64,000 nt of DNA from Deroplatys truncata (lineage: Eukaryota; Arthropoda; Insecta; Mantodea; Mantidae), in assembly GCA_030765065.1 (NCBI GenBank), contig CM060987.1, positions 69,264,557-69,328,556 of the forward strand, written 5' to 3'. This document shows, one piece after another, positions 1 through 13,732 of this stretch. Numbering within the stretch: the stretch's first letter is position 1; every line of letters begins with the position of its first letter. Both the position numbers and the translations under genes were made by a program. The notes beneath the pieces are model-generated. The model was given only the letters and a program-made list of their open reading frames with translations, ran no database searches and was not told where the DNA came from.

Positions 1-380
1 GTTACTATTTGCGCGGTGGCCTCAAGAATCTCTCTTCCATTCTATGGCTTTGCATTATAAGTAAAACGTTTCGTCGTTTCGTTGGTTCGCAAACACAGGC
101 GACGATGCGTTTAGTTTGATATAGCTCCATGTTCTCAGATGTTTTCTTAACTTTCCACCTCCAGTTATAAAGCTCATAACTCTTCTAAGTGAAGGCTTAT
201 TTAGGCTAATAAGCGAATTACTTATTTTTTCACAAGATGCAATAATTATTTCCATTAAGACTTTGTTCGCTGCAATTTTTTTTAGCAAGTTTCTTTCCGC
301 ACCAATGTTTTACTGTGTGGTTTGCTTCTAAAGTGTTAACGCGACAGGCTCTTATTCTATAAATGGGAGAGATGCATCAG
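1..380. other. No recognisable feature
   Basis: AT-rich non-coding sequence. The short open frames lack recognisable motifs, and no repeat family found elsewhere in the window was noticed here. Confidence 0.5.
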
Positions 381-392
381 CTTTTTCATTTC

Positions 393-672
393 CACGCCCT
401 CCACGGTGTAGTGGTTACCATGCTACCCTCAAACCCGGCGTAGGTCGATGGATTTTTTTCGGGTCTAAAAATCCTTACCATGGCTTCCTTCGGAAGCGAA
501 GTAAATCCGGTGGCCCCGTATTGTAAATTTACGGCATGTAAAAGAACCTCAAGCCTGATAAAGAGGCTTCTGAGTAAAATTACTGGTCTTTCACGCTCAA
601 TACAGAATGGGACGCTAAGGATCACAGCAGTTAAAGAGCGTCCATAAATACAACTCAATTTAATTTTAATTT
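393..672 (+). repeat. tRNA-derived SINE (family V), copy A
   Basis: The head (ccacggtgtagtggttacca) looks like the 5' half of a tRNA with a pol III A-box. The body is shared with the copies at 1535-1817 and 11700-11872. It ends in an A/T-rich tail and is flanked by an imperfect 12-bp duplication (ctttttcatttc at 381, ctttttcgtttc at 673), as expected for LINE-mobilised insertion. The open frame on the minus strand here is only SINE sequence. Confidence 0.75.
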
Positions 673-1534
673 CTTTTTCGTTTCACTCAATTCCTGTGTG
701 TCCAGGTACCCACTAAGGTCTAAGGTGCTACGAGAGGAATTATTTTATGCGTGTTTGTGACACTCCTATACTAGTTCGGATTTAAAGTGATGGGAACTGA
801 GAACTTTTGAGTTCAGCCTGACTGTGAGAGTTTATAAGGATATATTTCCTCACAATTACTTTTCGCAGCATTGTGGTGCAGTTTCAATTATGGTAAGTAT
901 CTCTGCCTGAAAGACATGGCTTATCTTCCTAGCTTATGTTATGGCATAATTGATTCGCCCCAGATGTCTCTCTGAGCCATCACTGTAAATTACAAGATGT
1001 TTCTTACGCTTTCAATGAAATTTTTCTTCGAATCTGGAATACTTGCTTTGAGGAGTTTAGGAAATGAAATTTCTTCTAAAATATGGTCAGATTTCATTAA
1101 TAGTATTTTACTAAAGACTTGTTTTACAACAGTTCTCTCTCCACATTCCTACCTGGATGATTCCGTAAGCTACTTTCTAGCCTCAACTTGGATGCATAGT
1201 TCTACTGAAGTAGGGCTTCCATAATGAAAGGAAGTGTGCTTCTAAAAGCTCAAGATATGCATAAACAAGCCAACTTCCGGAGACTATATAGTTTTTCTTC
1301 TGTTCTTACTTTCAGAGTCTTTGGTCATCAAACCGATGCTGCATAAGTAATTTGTGGTTTTACCACAACCTCGTAGAATCATCGGCACATATTAGGCTTA
1401 AGGCCTCATTTTTTACCTATTAACCCATTTTTTACCAGAAATAAATGTCCATCTTTATTTTCAGTTAATGTTTTCAGGTGTGAGCTTCAGGTAAGGCTAT
1501 CATCTAGAACAACTCCCAGTTACTTTTTTCTGAA
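673..1534. other. Non-coding host sequence, no recognisable gene
   Basis: Nothing recognisable as a gene or repeat. A 75-codon open frame at 997-1224 has no domain signature and no splice context that I would trust. Confidence 0.4.
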
Positions 1535-1817
1535 ATTAAATTGAGTTTTATTTATGGACGCCCTTTAATTGCTGCGGTCCTTAGCGTCCCACTCTATATT
1601 GATCGTGAAAGACCGATAATTTTGCTCAGAGACCTCTTTATCAGGCTTGAGGTTCTTATACGTGCCGTAAATCTACGACATTGGACCACCGGCTTTACTT
1701 CCCTTCCGAAGCTACGGAGTTTTACGCCCGAAAGAATTCATCCTCTCCGTCGGATTTGAACCCTCGACCTCGGGAACTAAAGGCTAGCATGGTAACCACT
1801 ACACCACGGGGGACGAC
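1535..1817 (-). repeat. tRNA-derived SINE (family V), copy B
   Basis: Minus-strand copy. The tRNA-like head lies at the right end (about 1745-1815) with a readable A-box (gtgtagtggttacc) and a B-box-like stretch (gggttcaaatcc). The body matches copy A at 393-672. It is flanked by an imperfect direct repeat (tacttttttctgaa at 1521, tactttttctgaa at 1818), so the insertion is well delimited. Confidence 0.8.
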
Positions 1818-1830
1818 TACTTTTTCTGAA

Positions 1831-2920
1831 GTTTCCACCTTGACACTGTGGAATGTTTTAGATACTCTCCATGCCTGGGTTTTATGCCTTGTCCTTGTGA
1901 AGTGGCCTAATGCTTAAAGCTGAAGAAGAGAAAGAAGAAAGTAAATTCTTAGCACTTTATCTGCTTAAATTCATAACTTTTTGTTAACTAAAAAAACCAA
2001 AGCATGTTTAAACCTGTCGTAATTGTAAATATTATGTTACTTCCCAGTACCAACCGTTGAACATGCAAATTGTTTGTTGAAATATGTACAAAATTGGTGT
2101 CAATTCCTCATTGTTAAATCTACGGTACCAGCTGCAGGCATCAACACTGTAGGCCCTTAGCATATGTTACATTATTATTAGACAGCTTTAAAATGCCAAC
2201 CAACAGAGAAAACAAAACTTCAGAAATCCATATATTTTACTTAGATTGTCTTATTTTAAACTTACAGAATGGTGTCCCTTCTCTTACGCATATGTACTTT
2301 TGAAGGAGAGTATACTCTGAAATGGTTGTCGAATAGGGACTAAGTAATGTAAAAACTGAAGAGTTGTCATTGCTTTTAAATGCATACGATGCTGGCATCA
2401 CCTTGGGAAATGTTTATTTGCTCAACCCAAGAGGGTTAATGAGTAAAAGCACTAATTACAAATACTGCTTAATGGAAATTGTATATTGGCCTTTGGGACA
2501 AGCCCATCGGGTGTCTCATTGATTAACGCCCAGTAGGCTCTCTGGGATATGAGTTCATATTATATTTTTTTCGGGCTCCCGCCATAAGCAAATTAAATTT
2601 TACCGAATTTTTAAATTTTTCAAATTTCAAGAGAAAAATAATTTCATACACCTGAGTAACTATAAAATATTTTACTAATATACAGTACTTTTCAGTGATA
2701 ATGTTTCTCATAAATCCATTCTCTACGTTCACGTTATCAACAAGGTAGTTGGTTTATTAAATTTCGGGAAAGTATAGTTTTTAAAAATTTCAAATGATAA
2801 TTTTTAATGTTCTTTGAAATTTTCTTTAGCAACTGCTCTAGTTCGCAAACTCTCATAGATAAAAATAAATATCCCATTCTGTCAAGTTTTGTTACACGTA
2901 CCTAGGTAGACAAGGCTTTG
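1831..2920. other. AT-rich non-coding stretch
   Basis: No gene, RNA or recognised repeat was seen. Short open frames only. Confidence 0.4.
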
Positions 2921-2924
2921 CATT

Positions 2925-3690
2925 CCATTCACAAATTTATATTGAGATTTCACTGGAAATACATATTTTGAGGCTCCTGAATTCAAAAAGGTATTTCTAT
3001 AAAAATGTCCTTCTCTGTGTATGTGTGTGTATCTATGAACTTTTCAAAAAAGAAAAGTAAGATAAATGCCAAAATTTGTATTTCATTTTACTGTCTTCAA
3101 AAGATAAAACACGAAGATTTTCAAGAAAATTCTCATACCCCAAACTACCATGTACATGGAACATTTTTAGAAATGCTCTCTCTCTCTCTCTCTCTCAAAC
3201 ATGGCTCTAACAACTGATTAAAAGTTTATATTGAAGATATTTACATGCCAAATAAAATGTACATCTTGAATTCTCTAAGAATAGCCTGTGTAGTGCTCTG
3301 CATTGTGAAGGAATTCTGTATAATTTTATATTAACCATAAGAGATAGACAGAAATGTACAACACCAAACTTGTGGATAAAACAATCTATTTCAAACAACG
3401 TGTTGTGGCCTGGCCATTTCCAAGATATTCGTTGTTATTGGTTTCAATTATTCAGTAGTTTTGACATTTCACTGTTTTAAGCTGGTACTGCAAACCTTTG
3501 TTTCTCATGATGTCATGGGAAAAGTATGAAATTTCACTTCCAGCATATAGCGGCCTACTCTATCAGATTGGTTTCCTCTATTCCCCTTGTACTTACAACG
3601 AAATGTGTGTTGAGTAGGAACAGCAGTTAAAAGCAGATGCACATTTTTTTTTCTACTGTCAGAAAGCATGAGTTAATAACTAAATTTTAA
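2925..3690 (+). repeat. MITE-like interspersed repeat (family M), degraded copy
   Basis: It shares ordered blocks with the better copies at 13733, 19885 and 56828: a 'gagatttcactggaaatac' block, a GT-rich stretch, an 'acacgaagattttcaagaaa' block and a 'catggaacattttt' block. It contains a (TC)n run near 3179-3196. The ends are worn, so the boundaries are approximate. Confidence 0.55.
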
Positions 3691-3734
3691 ACAGTTTAAA
3701 CAAACTTTTGTGTTAAATATAATGCATATTAACC

Positions 3735-4210
3735 GACGGAGATGGCTCCGCGGTAAGATGTGAGCCTAGCATTCCCAGCGACCGTTCACTCTAACCATGG
3801 GTTTTTGGTAGTTTCACCGCGTCGGCAGGCAAATATTGGGGTAGTTCCTCTTCTACCACGACTTTCCTGTACACACAATTTCCTTCATTATCATCTGCTT
3901 CAGGATTGAAGCACCAGGCGAGGATGTTCGGTGTGTTGTGGCTGGAGGATGGGGGCGGTTTTGTAAAGATTTCTCCCTGGGGTCGGTCGGACTGCTCACT
4001 GACCCGCTTCTGGGAGCTCTCGGACCTGGCTCCTCTTCACCGGACCCCCGAGAGTTAGAGGCTTGTAGGTGGGTTTGAGTGGCAATCTGGAAATGTTAGG
4101 GACCCCGTCCACGTTTGCGCACGTCGTCTCCCGGATCTGGTAACCCTTCGGGACTCTATCCTCATCCTTCTCTCCCAGGGGTTGCGTTAAAAGGGTCTCA
4201 TGGCCTAGTA
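3735..4210 (+). repeat. SINE-like element (family S2)
   Basis: It has a degenerate tRNA-like head and a body with landmarks shared in the same order with the minus-strand copy at 7020-7525: a T-run followed by agttt, 'aagatttctcc', and 'ctggaaatgttagggac'. No coding potential was recognised. Confidence 0.55.
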
Positions 4211-5989
4211 AGGTGCTCTGCTACGACTTGTGGTGCCCCTCCTTAATATGCATCTACCTTACCTATGCATATTCTACTTGTTTTGTTAATAATCATAACG
4301 TTTCAGCAGTTTCCATATCATGTTGCATATTTGCTTGTTTTACGTATATAGTTTACAAATATATCTTTATTTTTTTATTCTATCTTCATACTTGAATACG
4401 AATACGATATTTCGAATATTACCATCCAGTCAGTCTTGAAGCTTCTAACGCCTACCTTATCTGGTTATACCCGTTCCCTCACGGTATGAAGGTGGCTGTT
4501 AAGGAGCGCGGTTGTTATGGTATGCTTACCTTTACGTAATATTAAAATTAGTTTAAAAAATATTGTTTAGTATCTCTTAAATTTTATAAAAACATAACCT
4601 ACTAATTTTACACAAAAGTAAAGAATTAAAAATATTCAACCCTTAATACCTTTAGAAATTCAAAGATTTTCCTGCAGGTTCGCAATCGTAGTTTTTATTT
4701 GGGCACATTTATATGCATATTGTGGAAGTTTTCAGTGTATATATGCATACATTAATAAAGGGTTTATTAGAGCATAAAATTCCCGTCCCTAGTAATGAGA
4801 CTATTTCTGCAAAACGTTGATACCGTAATTATTGGCGAGAAGATATAAATCATTAAATAAAAAATAATAGTACGATAAAGAAATAATTGCAATAAATAAT
4901 TTCCGTATACTAAATAAATGTACGTGTAATAAGCCTGAGTTGAAAGATTTGTCCGAAAAGAAAAAAGCTCATTAGCGAGTCATGTTAAGCAAAGTAATTA
5001 GCAACAGCCGACTAGCGAACGCTGTAGTATAAAAACTTCTGGAATGCAATAAGTGATAGGGTTCAGTGCGTTTGCAGAATTCTGTAAATTAAAAAGGTAA
5101 ATGAAGTTGTGAGATTCGGGGAGGTTCCACATAGGAACAGTGTTTGATGTTCATGCTTAGAGCTTTCAGATTGGACCGTAAGAGAAAGCACGTTGGTAGA
5201 AGTATTGAAGGTAGATGGAGCTTAAGTTAAGAAAAGGTCCTGCATTCTAAATCAGAGTCACTTATTTACTTAATTCTGTGACTTACTCGTGTGAGGGGGC
5301 CTTGTGAATGCGAGTTTCATTAAGTAGTGTAGCGCCTACGGACGCGCTTGAGTGAGTAAGATTTAACGGCTATTGCGAGGGATGTTTCCGGATAACTTTT
5401 CTGCGACTTGCGATAACTGATGCTTCGCATTATTATAATTATTATTCGTTATTATTATTATAACAATTTAATTCGTTAATTCAATACTCGGTGACCCTCT
5501 TCAAACAGAACATTTTAGTCAATATTAAAATTTATAGCTAACTAAACCCGAGTTATCCTTTCAAAATACACTCACGCATTCCCTGAAATAAGTACTCATA
5601 GCTATACCACTAGAGCAGCTGGTGCACGAGACAACGCAGAACGAGCTACGAGATAACTACATCATAAAACTCAGTATTAGAGCAGCTTACATTAAATTTT
5701 ATAAAATATTCTCTCACAGAACGGCTTCAACATTTGTCTCATTTAATATGAAATAAATAGAAAAATAAGTTTTTATGCTAATATTTTATATAATCTGTAT
5801 AAAAATAAACTATATTAGTTAGAGAGTTATGTGAATAGCCTATTTATTTTGTTTTGGATCCACATAGTATTACACAAACGAAAGCTAGAAGCCAGATGTA
5901 TAGAAATTCTGTTGCTAAGTTGCCACTTGACATAATCTGACACAAGAGTGCGCTTGAGTGTGAAGTCTCGCATCAGTTGCGGTGCTTAC
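4211..5989. other. AT-rich non-coding sequence with short ATT microsatellite
   Basis: A short (ATT)n-like run lies near 5430-5465. No gene or recognised repeat otherwise. Confidence 0.4.
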
Positions 5990-6430
5990 TCTTACTAATG
6001 AGGGGACTCGGCACCAATCTGGTGATTGCGGATATTATACCTATACTTCACATAGTCGGACTGGCAGACTAGGAAGGTCCAACACCCCGTTCTGAAGGGA
6101 CGGTTCGTGTATCCCGGCAACGGCTGAAAGCCGAGAGACAGAGAAATTTCCACAAGAGAGCATACTCTTTCCCTGTCACGCAGCACCGAAACACCATCGT
6201 CGACACTTCCAACACTATCAAAGACCTAACGGGGTGAAGGAGGAATGAAATGATGAGTGGCACGAAATGGAGTGACCGGAAATTCGGGGGCTAAAATAAA
6301 CTACTCCAGCATTCGCATGATGATACGGGAAATCCCCGAAAAAATCCATAGGTGAGAGTGCGCAGGAGCCAGGAATCGAACCCAAACCTCCCGAATGTGA
6401 GTCGGCACCACCTATGCTTACTTCGAGACC
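5990..6430 (-). repeat. SINE-like element (family S2), minus strand
   Basis: Read on the minus strand, the head near 6370-6420 contains the B-box-like 'gggttcgattcctggc'. It is followed by 'ctatggattttttcgggga' and a body ending near 5990. The layout matches the copies at 7020-7525 and 63510-63760. Confidence 0.6.
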
Positions 6431-7019
6431 CAGAAAAAAGTGGGCGAGATGATTTGACTCATGTTTGCGAGAAAACTGAAATATTGATTGATACGTTGTG
6501 CAATAATATCTATAAATAACTGCACATAGTGTGGAAATGGAAACAAGAGACCGTGAACAGCATGTGTATAAATAAACAAAGAGTAAACTTATAAATCAAA
6601 CAGGGCCTGTCAACTGGTTGGTGTTACAATGTATTTGGTTAAATGAATCTACCATCTATTTTGAAAGCGGAAGGGATAAACTGAGAGGAATCGGATAGCA
6701 TTTATCATGAACTCAGCAAAGTGCGTGGTAGCTATAAAATAGAGATTGGTGCAGAGAAAGAATAGCTGATTTTTGCAGACAAAAGTATGAAATATGTACA
6801 CATACGTTGCGCTCTAATGCTCTTTTCATAGGTAATCCACACTTCGAAATATGTAAAACTTGGTGGCGGTAAGCTTTTACAAATCTACGATGGCAAAAGA
6901 GGTATGAGAAGAACCTAAGCGTCTTAAACTTCCAGATAGCAGAAATAAATTTGACAGAAATATTTATAGTGACATTTTACGGGAATTTGGTAAATGTTTT
7001 AGGCATCCGTTAATACAAA
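6431..7019. other. Non-coding, nothing recognised
   Basis: No supported gene or repeat. Confidence 0.4.
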
Positions 7020-7525
7020 AAATGTTATCGGAATAATGTGTGTAGGATGTAGGATGGATTGATCGGAGGGCACACTCCGCGCACTGCGACCATGTTGATC
7101 TATTGTGGCTACACGTAGGTGGTCCCGGTTACGCAGGCAGTCAGACAGGTCCACAAAGACGTGCAGGAGTCCCTAACATTTCCAGTTTGAACACCCACGC
7201 ACCAGTGACGAGGAATTCCAAGAGAGCGACTCAGTGAATCTACGGGCGAGACAGCTCACTCTGGCGTTCGCGCGGAGAAATCTTTCCAACGTGCACGCAT
7301 ACATGCCATCTGCCCGGCACCGCCAGCACCGCAGGACATCAAAGACACCTGAAATGTCAAATGGAGATGAAATGAGAGGAAATTAGGAAAGGAGAAATCA
7401 TGGTAGAATACACCACACTGACATCGCCTTGGCAACCGGGGGAAAACTATAAAAAAAAACCATAGTCAGAGCGGGCGGTCACCAGGAATCGAACCTCGGA
7501 CCTCCCAAAGGTGGGAATAATGTGT
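7020..7525 (-). repeat. SINE-like element (family S2), long copy
   Basis: On the minus strand it starts near 7525 with 'gaggttcgattcctggtgac' (B-box). It continues through a T-run and 'aaagatttctcc', and carries 'ctggaaatgttagggact' near 7180. It is the best-preserved member of the family in the window. Confidence 0.65.
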
Positions 7526-10500
7526 GTACTCACCCATGTGCAAGGGTGTGTCTGTCTGCGAAAAACCTAACAAATATCGAAAAATAAAGCAAATACCAAA
7601 TTATCAACAATAACATCACTGGAGGTAGCTTTCTGCCAGTTAAATTAGGCATAAGCGGAGAGTAATGATAAAATTGACAAAGTGACATTGTTTTTATTAG
7701 TTCCATTTAACTACATTGCTCTTATGAGTGGCCTTACCTTTGGAACATATTGCCTATTGCGTTGACTCGTATTCTCTTGTCACTGGGTTTCTTGCACTTT
7801 TTGGGTTTTAATCACTAGATCAGACACACTCTCATTCTTACTTCTGGGGAGGATAGGGAATAATCTTAGCTAGAGATTCGAACCCCGGACCCCTTGCACA
7901 GCAGTCCTTTTTTGTAGTTGTAAATAAATATACAACTTTATTTTTAGTGTCTATTATTATGTGGGTAGCAGTTGATCCTTACTGTTGGAAACCGGAAACC
8001 GTTTCGTAAGCTGCAACACTTTATGCAACTTATAATACAGTGACATTTGCTTTATATGGCTCATTTCAGCACCATTCATTTCCAAATTTTATTTATTCAG
8101 TCTTCTCCTTCATTAACGCTTTACAAATTGCGAGGTAGCAGAACCATGGCATCTGGAAATGCTAGATACTGTCTAATACCGCTAAATATTGTACCTCCTG
8201 AATTTGTAAGTCTCCTTATTTAACCTTCAGTTCTAGTGTCCAATAATAATGCAAACATCAGTGTCCTTCTACGGAAAGTTCTTTTATACTAATTCCATTT
8301 TGTACTCGTGCATGAATAATTTGTTATTAAATGTATTTACTTGCTAGCATTCCATATCAAACCATTGAAGCAAACAGAGATCACCACCATCATCATTAAC
8401 TCTTCGTTGTTTTAGAAGAGATTTCCTGTTCCGGCCACATGCGTGTTTCCATTATTTTGTAGGTTTACCTATTTTTCTGTAGCCTAAGTAAGGGTTTATA
8501 TCTATATACTTGAATTGGAATGCGGGTATGTTCGGGGATATTTCATTTCTGCAGCTTGTGTTTGGTTTCAGTTTCTCTTTTTTATAGTCCATGTCTCCGA
8601 ACCATATATAAAAATGAACTTCCATTGTCCTGTAAACTTTTACATTTGTTTCTCTTCAGAATTTTCTTTTAAAGGTGTTGGCTATTACTCTGAAAATATG
8701 TTGAAATTTCCATACTTTATTGTTTATTTCTCCACTGTTTGTTTTGTATGTTACATTGCAATTAAAATTTCCAACTCACTGTGGCACTTTGTTACTTGAA
8801 GTTAGGTTAGTTACGTATATTATTTTTATGTAATTTATTTAACTTCTTGTTTGGGAAGCCAAGTTAAGAAGTATTGTTCTTGCAGTTACTTTGTTTTAGA
8901 AGTTTGCAACATGCTTTTGGCGTCGGTTTGAAGTTGTTGATTACGTAATAGTTACTGTTGTTACGCAATATGCTGCTACGTACGGCTGATTTGAAGATGT
9001 AATTTTAGTTGTTACACCAAGTTTTACACTATAATATTTAACTTTGTTATTAAAACTGCTTCTTTATATTATTTATGCTTGAATTTGCCTCGGCTGCGTC
9101 AGTAATGTTTGTAGAGTCATGTATCTCTTAGGCAAGGTGCGGTACGACAATAATTGTAGACTTTCACAGAATTTAAGTTTTTAAATTCACTTCTTTTATT
9201 AATCCTTGCACATTTTAATAAAGCACTATACTTTTAAGAGCTGTGAGATTCTTTAATACTTTCACTTAGTTAACGCGTAGAAATATTTTACGATTCACAC
9301 GGAATATTTCTGTAGATAACACATCTTCAATCTGTTCACTACCAAGGTTTGCCAGCAACTGAACATGTTTCAACCGTTAAACCCGTAAGCTTCGATATTT
9401 CAAGTCTCTGATTGGCTAATTCTAGTCCAATAGAATATCTGTATTTTACTTAAAGCTTTTCTTTGCTGTTGATTGGCTAATTTTAAACTGTTCAGAATTT
9501 ATTATTATTAATCTCACAGCTCTTGCATTATTAAAGTATGTATTCACATAATATTATTAAAATATGTTTACAATATAAATAAGCATTTGCAATGACTGTT
9601 ACATAAAATTTAAATAATTATTTCATACATATTGTTTCAAGGCGAGCTGTTATTGAATTTACTTATTATATAATACAATTGAAATTATTCAAGTATTAAA
9701 ATACTTCCTCATATTTAAAAGTATCTTTGATCTTTTTCTTTTCCCCTGAAAGTAAAAATCTTTTATTTCTCGACTGAAATGACGAGACAATAATCCTGGA
9801 GTAAATTTCTGCAGCTTATAGATACTCATTTAAAGCTCATTTTACTGTTCTTGAATTAACATTGCGTCATCCTCCGGAAACAATAACATATTTAGTAAGT
9901 TTTGATTTACTTTTATTCCAAATGCTATTTCTTCCTTTAATTTTCAGAGAGTATCGTCCATATACCTATATTAAATAATAGCGTAGACAGACTGCGTCCT
10001 TGTATTAGACCGTTATTAACTATAATTTCCTTTGATAGTTGTCAAATTCCTAAAACTACAGTTATTTTTGTTTCTTTATATATATTTTTGAGTATTGATA
10101 TCAGAAATAGACGATTTATTAATATAAGTACACTGCAACATCAAAATACTTGGCGAGCTTTTTTTATATGAAATGACTATGGTCTCTAATAGTTTTCTTA
10201 ACCTCACTCCGAGTCGCACTTTTTAAACATCGTGTAGTTATGAGGTTGAAAAGAGCAATCGATATGTCGGTCTAGCTACCGTGTTCTTGTGGGACAATAA
10301 AACAAACAATGGCGTTATAGAAAGCAAGCAGAGGGACCGGGAAAATGACGCATGGTCACGAGAAGACCGTGCAGTAACAAAACTTGATTTATCGCCATAA
10401 GAGACGAGGATGACGAGGGATTATGTGCTTGGGCTCAGGTATTGATGGGCGATATCTATATCACACAGAAATACACCTCTGGGTCTCTTCATGTCTTGTT

Positions 10501-11209
10501 TGTGGTGATGCAATGTGTCACTATGTGACGAACTGCTCGTCGTACTTCTGTCAATTCCTAGTTGGACATAAACTTCCATTCTTACCATTTAGGACTGCCT
10601 CTACGAAACAAATGCAAACAAATAATAAATATGTCTCCTGTAAGAGCCAAGAGGGGCCTGCTTCATAAAGGCAAATAGATTAAAGTTAACAGATTTGCAG
10701 ATACTCAAGCTTGAAATGTACCCATTCAATATAAAGTAAACCTATTACGGGGAGGGTAAAATAAATGTAAAATGGTTTATAAAAATGGAACACAGGTTTT
10801 GCCTTAAGCTCTTAAAGATAAATAGAAATTGTAATGGGTATTTAAGAGATTTAAGTACCCATTCTTGATTAATTGCATTCATACAAATTCATGCATTCCT
10901 GTCGTGGTCTAGCTTTAAATCGTGGTCGACAGACGTCTGGAAGTCACTTCTTTATAACCAAAGTCATAGTTCTGAACGCCAATTATACTCACCTCGGGGA
11001 GTACTTTGAGATATAGACAGTACATTGCAAGACAATTTGGGTCTTCGTTGCTGTGGTAAGGAAGACCGCACTGCGGTGTACTTCTGATTCATTTGTATCA
11101 CTCCTTTAGAGGCTGTGCTCAATGTTGCTTAATCATTTTTAGCTTTTAGATTTGCAGCTGGATTTCAATTTTATATTTTTGACATAAATATAGGGATAGG
11201 GATTAGAAA
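7526..11209. other. AT-rich non-coding host sequence
   Basis: No supported gene. A single minus-strand B-box-like motif (ggggttcgaatctctagc, near 7870) suggests a lost SINE. Open frames of 81-94 codons at 8515 and 10423 have no recognisable domain. Confidence 0.4.
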
Positions 11210-11410
11210 CAGGGGACGAATTTAGAACAGTGGTCAAACCTCCGATAGGAAGGAATGAGGCGAGAGAGTACGAAGGGCTACCAGATCTGATGGCGGCAGG
11301 CAAAGCACAGTGAATTTCCTAGCATTTCCAGATTAAACATCCCCGCTGCCCCTTCCATACCACCCTGTCCACGTGCAGGGACTACAGGTTCAGTACCAGG
11401 GAAGAAATAC
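11210..11410 (-). repeat. SINE S2 fragment
   Basis: The minus-strand text contains 'ctggaaatgctaggaaattc' and 'ctgcacgtggacagg', which resemble the 3' half of the S2 copies at 3735 and 7020. It has no head, so it is a truncated fragment. Confidence 0.4.
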
Positions 11411-11699
11411 TTCTCTTCTTAAAGGGCATTCACCGCAAACACCGCACACGAACATCCACCGAGCCTAACCCTACTATCATACAACGTGAAAGAAAACGAA
11501 ATGAGAAGATATGAGGAGAAGAATATACGTGATAGTACATAATCTAGCAAGCATCGCCTAACGATTGTCAAAACCAGGAAAAAGGAACCTAAGCCGGACA
11601 TAAAGATAGGATAATGCATTTTTTGAGTGGTGTTATTTTTAACGCACACCTTTTACAGGATGGACAGGCTTCTTGTTGTGTGCTCGTATCTTTTTTCTT

Positions 11700-11872
11700 T
11701 CTTTTTATTTATGGACGCTCTTTAATTACTGTGGTCCCTAGCGTCCCATTCTATATTGGGCGTGAAAGACCGGTAATTTTGCTCAGAGGCCTCTTTATCA
11801 GGCTTGAGGTCCCTTTACGTGCCGTAAATCTACGACACGGGACCACCGGCTTTACTTCCCTTCTGAAGGAAT
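11700..11872 (-). repeat. tRNA-derived SINE (family V), truncated copy C
   Basis: The body matches copies A and B (tail end 'tatttatggacgctctttaa', then 'cgtgaaagaccg', then 'ccaccggctttacttccctt'). The tRNA-like head is missing. Confidence 0.7.
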
Positions 11873-12034
11873 AAAAAGTCCACACTATTTTTTGTATAAA
11901 GGTCAGCATGGTCATCAACTTAACATTAACCTTTCATATGTTTCTTTCTCGCAATAATTAGACAATGACTTCTGCCCTTTTTGCTAACCTAAGATGACTA
12001 ACAAAATGTTATTTTTCTCTTCTTATTTCTTGAG

Positions 12035-12570
12035 GGTAATGCAAGGTGATCGAGCGGTAACGCGTGATGCTTACATTTGGGAGGTCCCGGGGTCGATTCC
12101 TGTCGTACCGGCTCCTTTGACCACGGGTGCTTTTGTGGCTTCCTTGGATCGATAGGCGAATTTTCTGTCTATCATTTCCCTTCATCTGTATTAGCTCATC
12201 TGTTTTAGAGTTGTAGGACCAGGCGACGCAGTTGTGTTAGGGCAGTATATCCTTGGCGGTTGGCAGGACTGCTGGAGCCTCTTTCCTTTCTGGGAGTGTC
12301 TCTTCTATTACCGGTAACCCCACGTTGCGGGTTGCTGAGGTACGGCTGGCCGAATTGGTGTCATATTGGAATCTCTAGACATGCAGTCCTTGCTATTGCA
12401 CATGGTCGTTCGGATCTGGTCGCTCTCCGTTCTCCCCTTCAACTCTTCCTCAAGGGGTCACGTTTGAAGCACAAAGGGCCTATTGAGATGCTGTGCTCCA
12501 GTTACTGGAGACTCCTAATGCACGCAACTTGCATGAAAATGCGCTACGTAACCTTGTTCGCTTAATAGTC
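12035..12570 (+). repeat. SINE-like element (family S2) with clear tRNA-like head
   Basis: The head at 12045-12115 contains an A-box-like 'gatcgagcggtaacg' and the B-box-like 'ggggtcgattcctg'. The S2-type body follows. The 101-codon frame at 12260-12565 lies wholly inside this repeat and is not taken as a gene. Confidence 0.55.
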
Positions 12571-12649
12571 TAGCAGATATCAAACTTGCGACTTGTATTT
12601 CATGACATTGCAACAAGAGAACATGAATAACTCTAAAAATCTGATGTGA

Positions 12650-13480
12650 TGTATTCACATTACTTTCTCTAACCTCTATCGTTTATTAGTGAGTGTACAA
12701 GCTATTCTTACTAAAACTTATTTTTATATCTACTACGTTTCAATCCAAATAAACCTTTTCAGAAATAGCTACATACATATTTGTTCTAGATACAAAGGGA
12801 ACAGCGAAAGTCAGGTATTTTAGAACTGGACGCTATATGCTGTCCTTATTCTCCATACTGTTTCCATGCAATCGCGAGAAACAACTGAATGTTTGAACGA
12901 TTAAGAAATTAACAAATTGAAACATTACTAACGAATAGCTCAGAAATGGCTTATGCCACAAAAAGCTTTAAAAAATAAACTGTATTTCTTAAAGAGATCT
13001 ACATTTTTTGTGTAGTACGTTTTCGTTATAGCTTAAAGTTTACCAATTATAAAAAATTATACCAAATTCCTTCCGAGTGAAGAGACTTCAAAGGCTATTC
13101 CCAGAATATTCAAAATATACATTTTATTTGTCATGTAAATATCTTCAGCATACGGTATTTTAATCAAAATCGCTAGAGCCATTTTTAGAAAATGAAAATT
13201 TTTGAAAAAATGATCCTTGTAAAGGGTAGGGGATTTTCTTGAAAATCTTCGTGTCGCATCCTTAGAAGATACGGAACTTAAATAACAAGATTGGTACATA
13301 TGCGACCTTTCGTTTTTGAGCTAACCTGTTCATACACACAGACACACAGAATGTACACGTTTTGAAAATGCTTTATTTGTATTCAGGGAAATCTTGTTAT
13401 GAATTTTTGGAAGGAATGCAATACCTTCTATACCTACTAAGTATGTGGTACGGGGAGTAAACATATGAAAAACATACCAC
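12650..13480 (-). repeat. MITE-like repeat (family M), minus strand
   Basis: It begins with 'attactttctctaacc' near 12660. It carries the family blocks in reverse complement (cttgaaaatcttcgtgtcgc; ctgttcatacacacagacac) and ends near 13470. Confidence 0.6.
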
Positions 13481-13732
13481 AAAATTTATGGTATAATCTT
13501 TTACGATTTCTACGTGTTTTTAAAATGAGTATAATATTAACGCAAATTTAATGTAAAGCGTTGTGTGCGTCAGTGGTTAGGATCAACTGAAACTCTTCAC
13601 CTTACATCTTTAAAGATAAACATGTAATTATCTACATACTTACTGCACTTTTCGTTTTTGAGTTATGTTGTTTACAGAGAGAAACAAGCCCCCAAATACT
13701 TTTTCTTAAAAGCTTTTTGGAGGTACGTATTT

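Noticed and set aside
386-658. Conserved 90-codon protein shared by 386-658, 1541-1759 and 11614-11874
   Set aside because: The similarity is DNA-level identity of a SINE body, in frames that are not consistently open.
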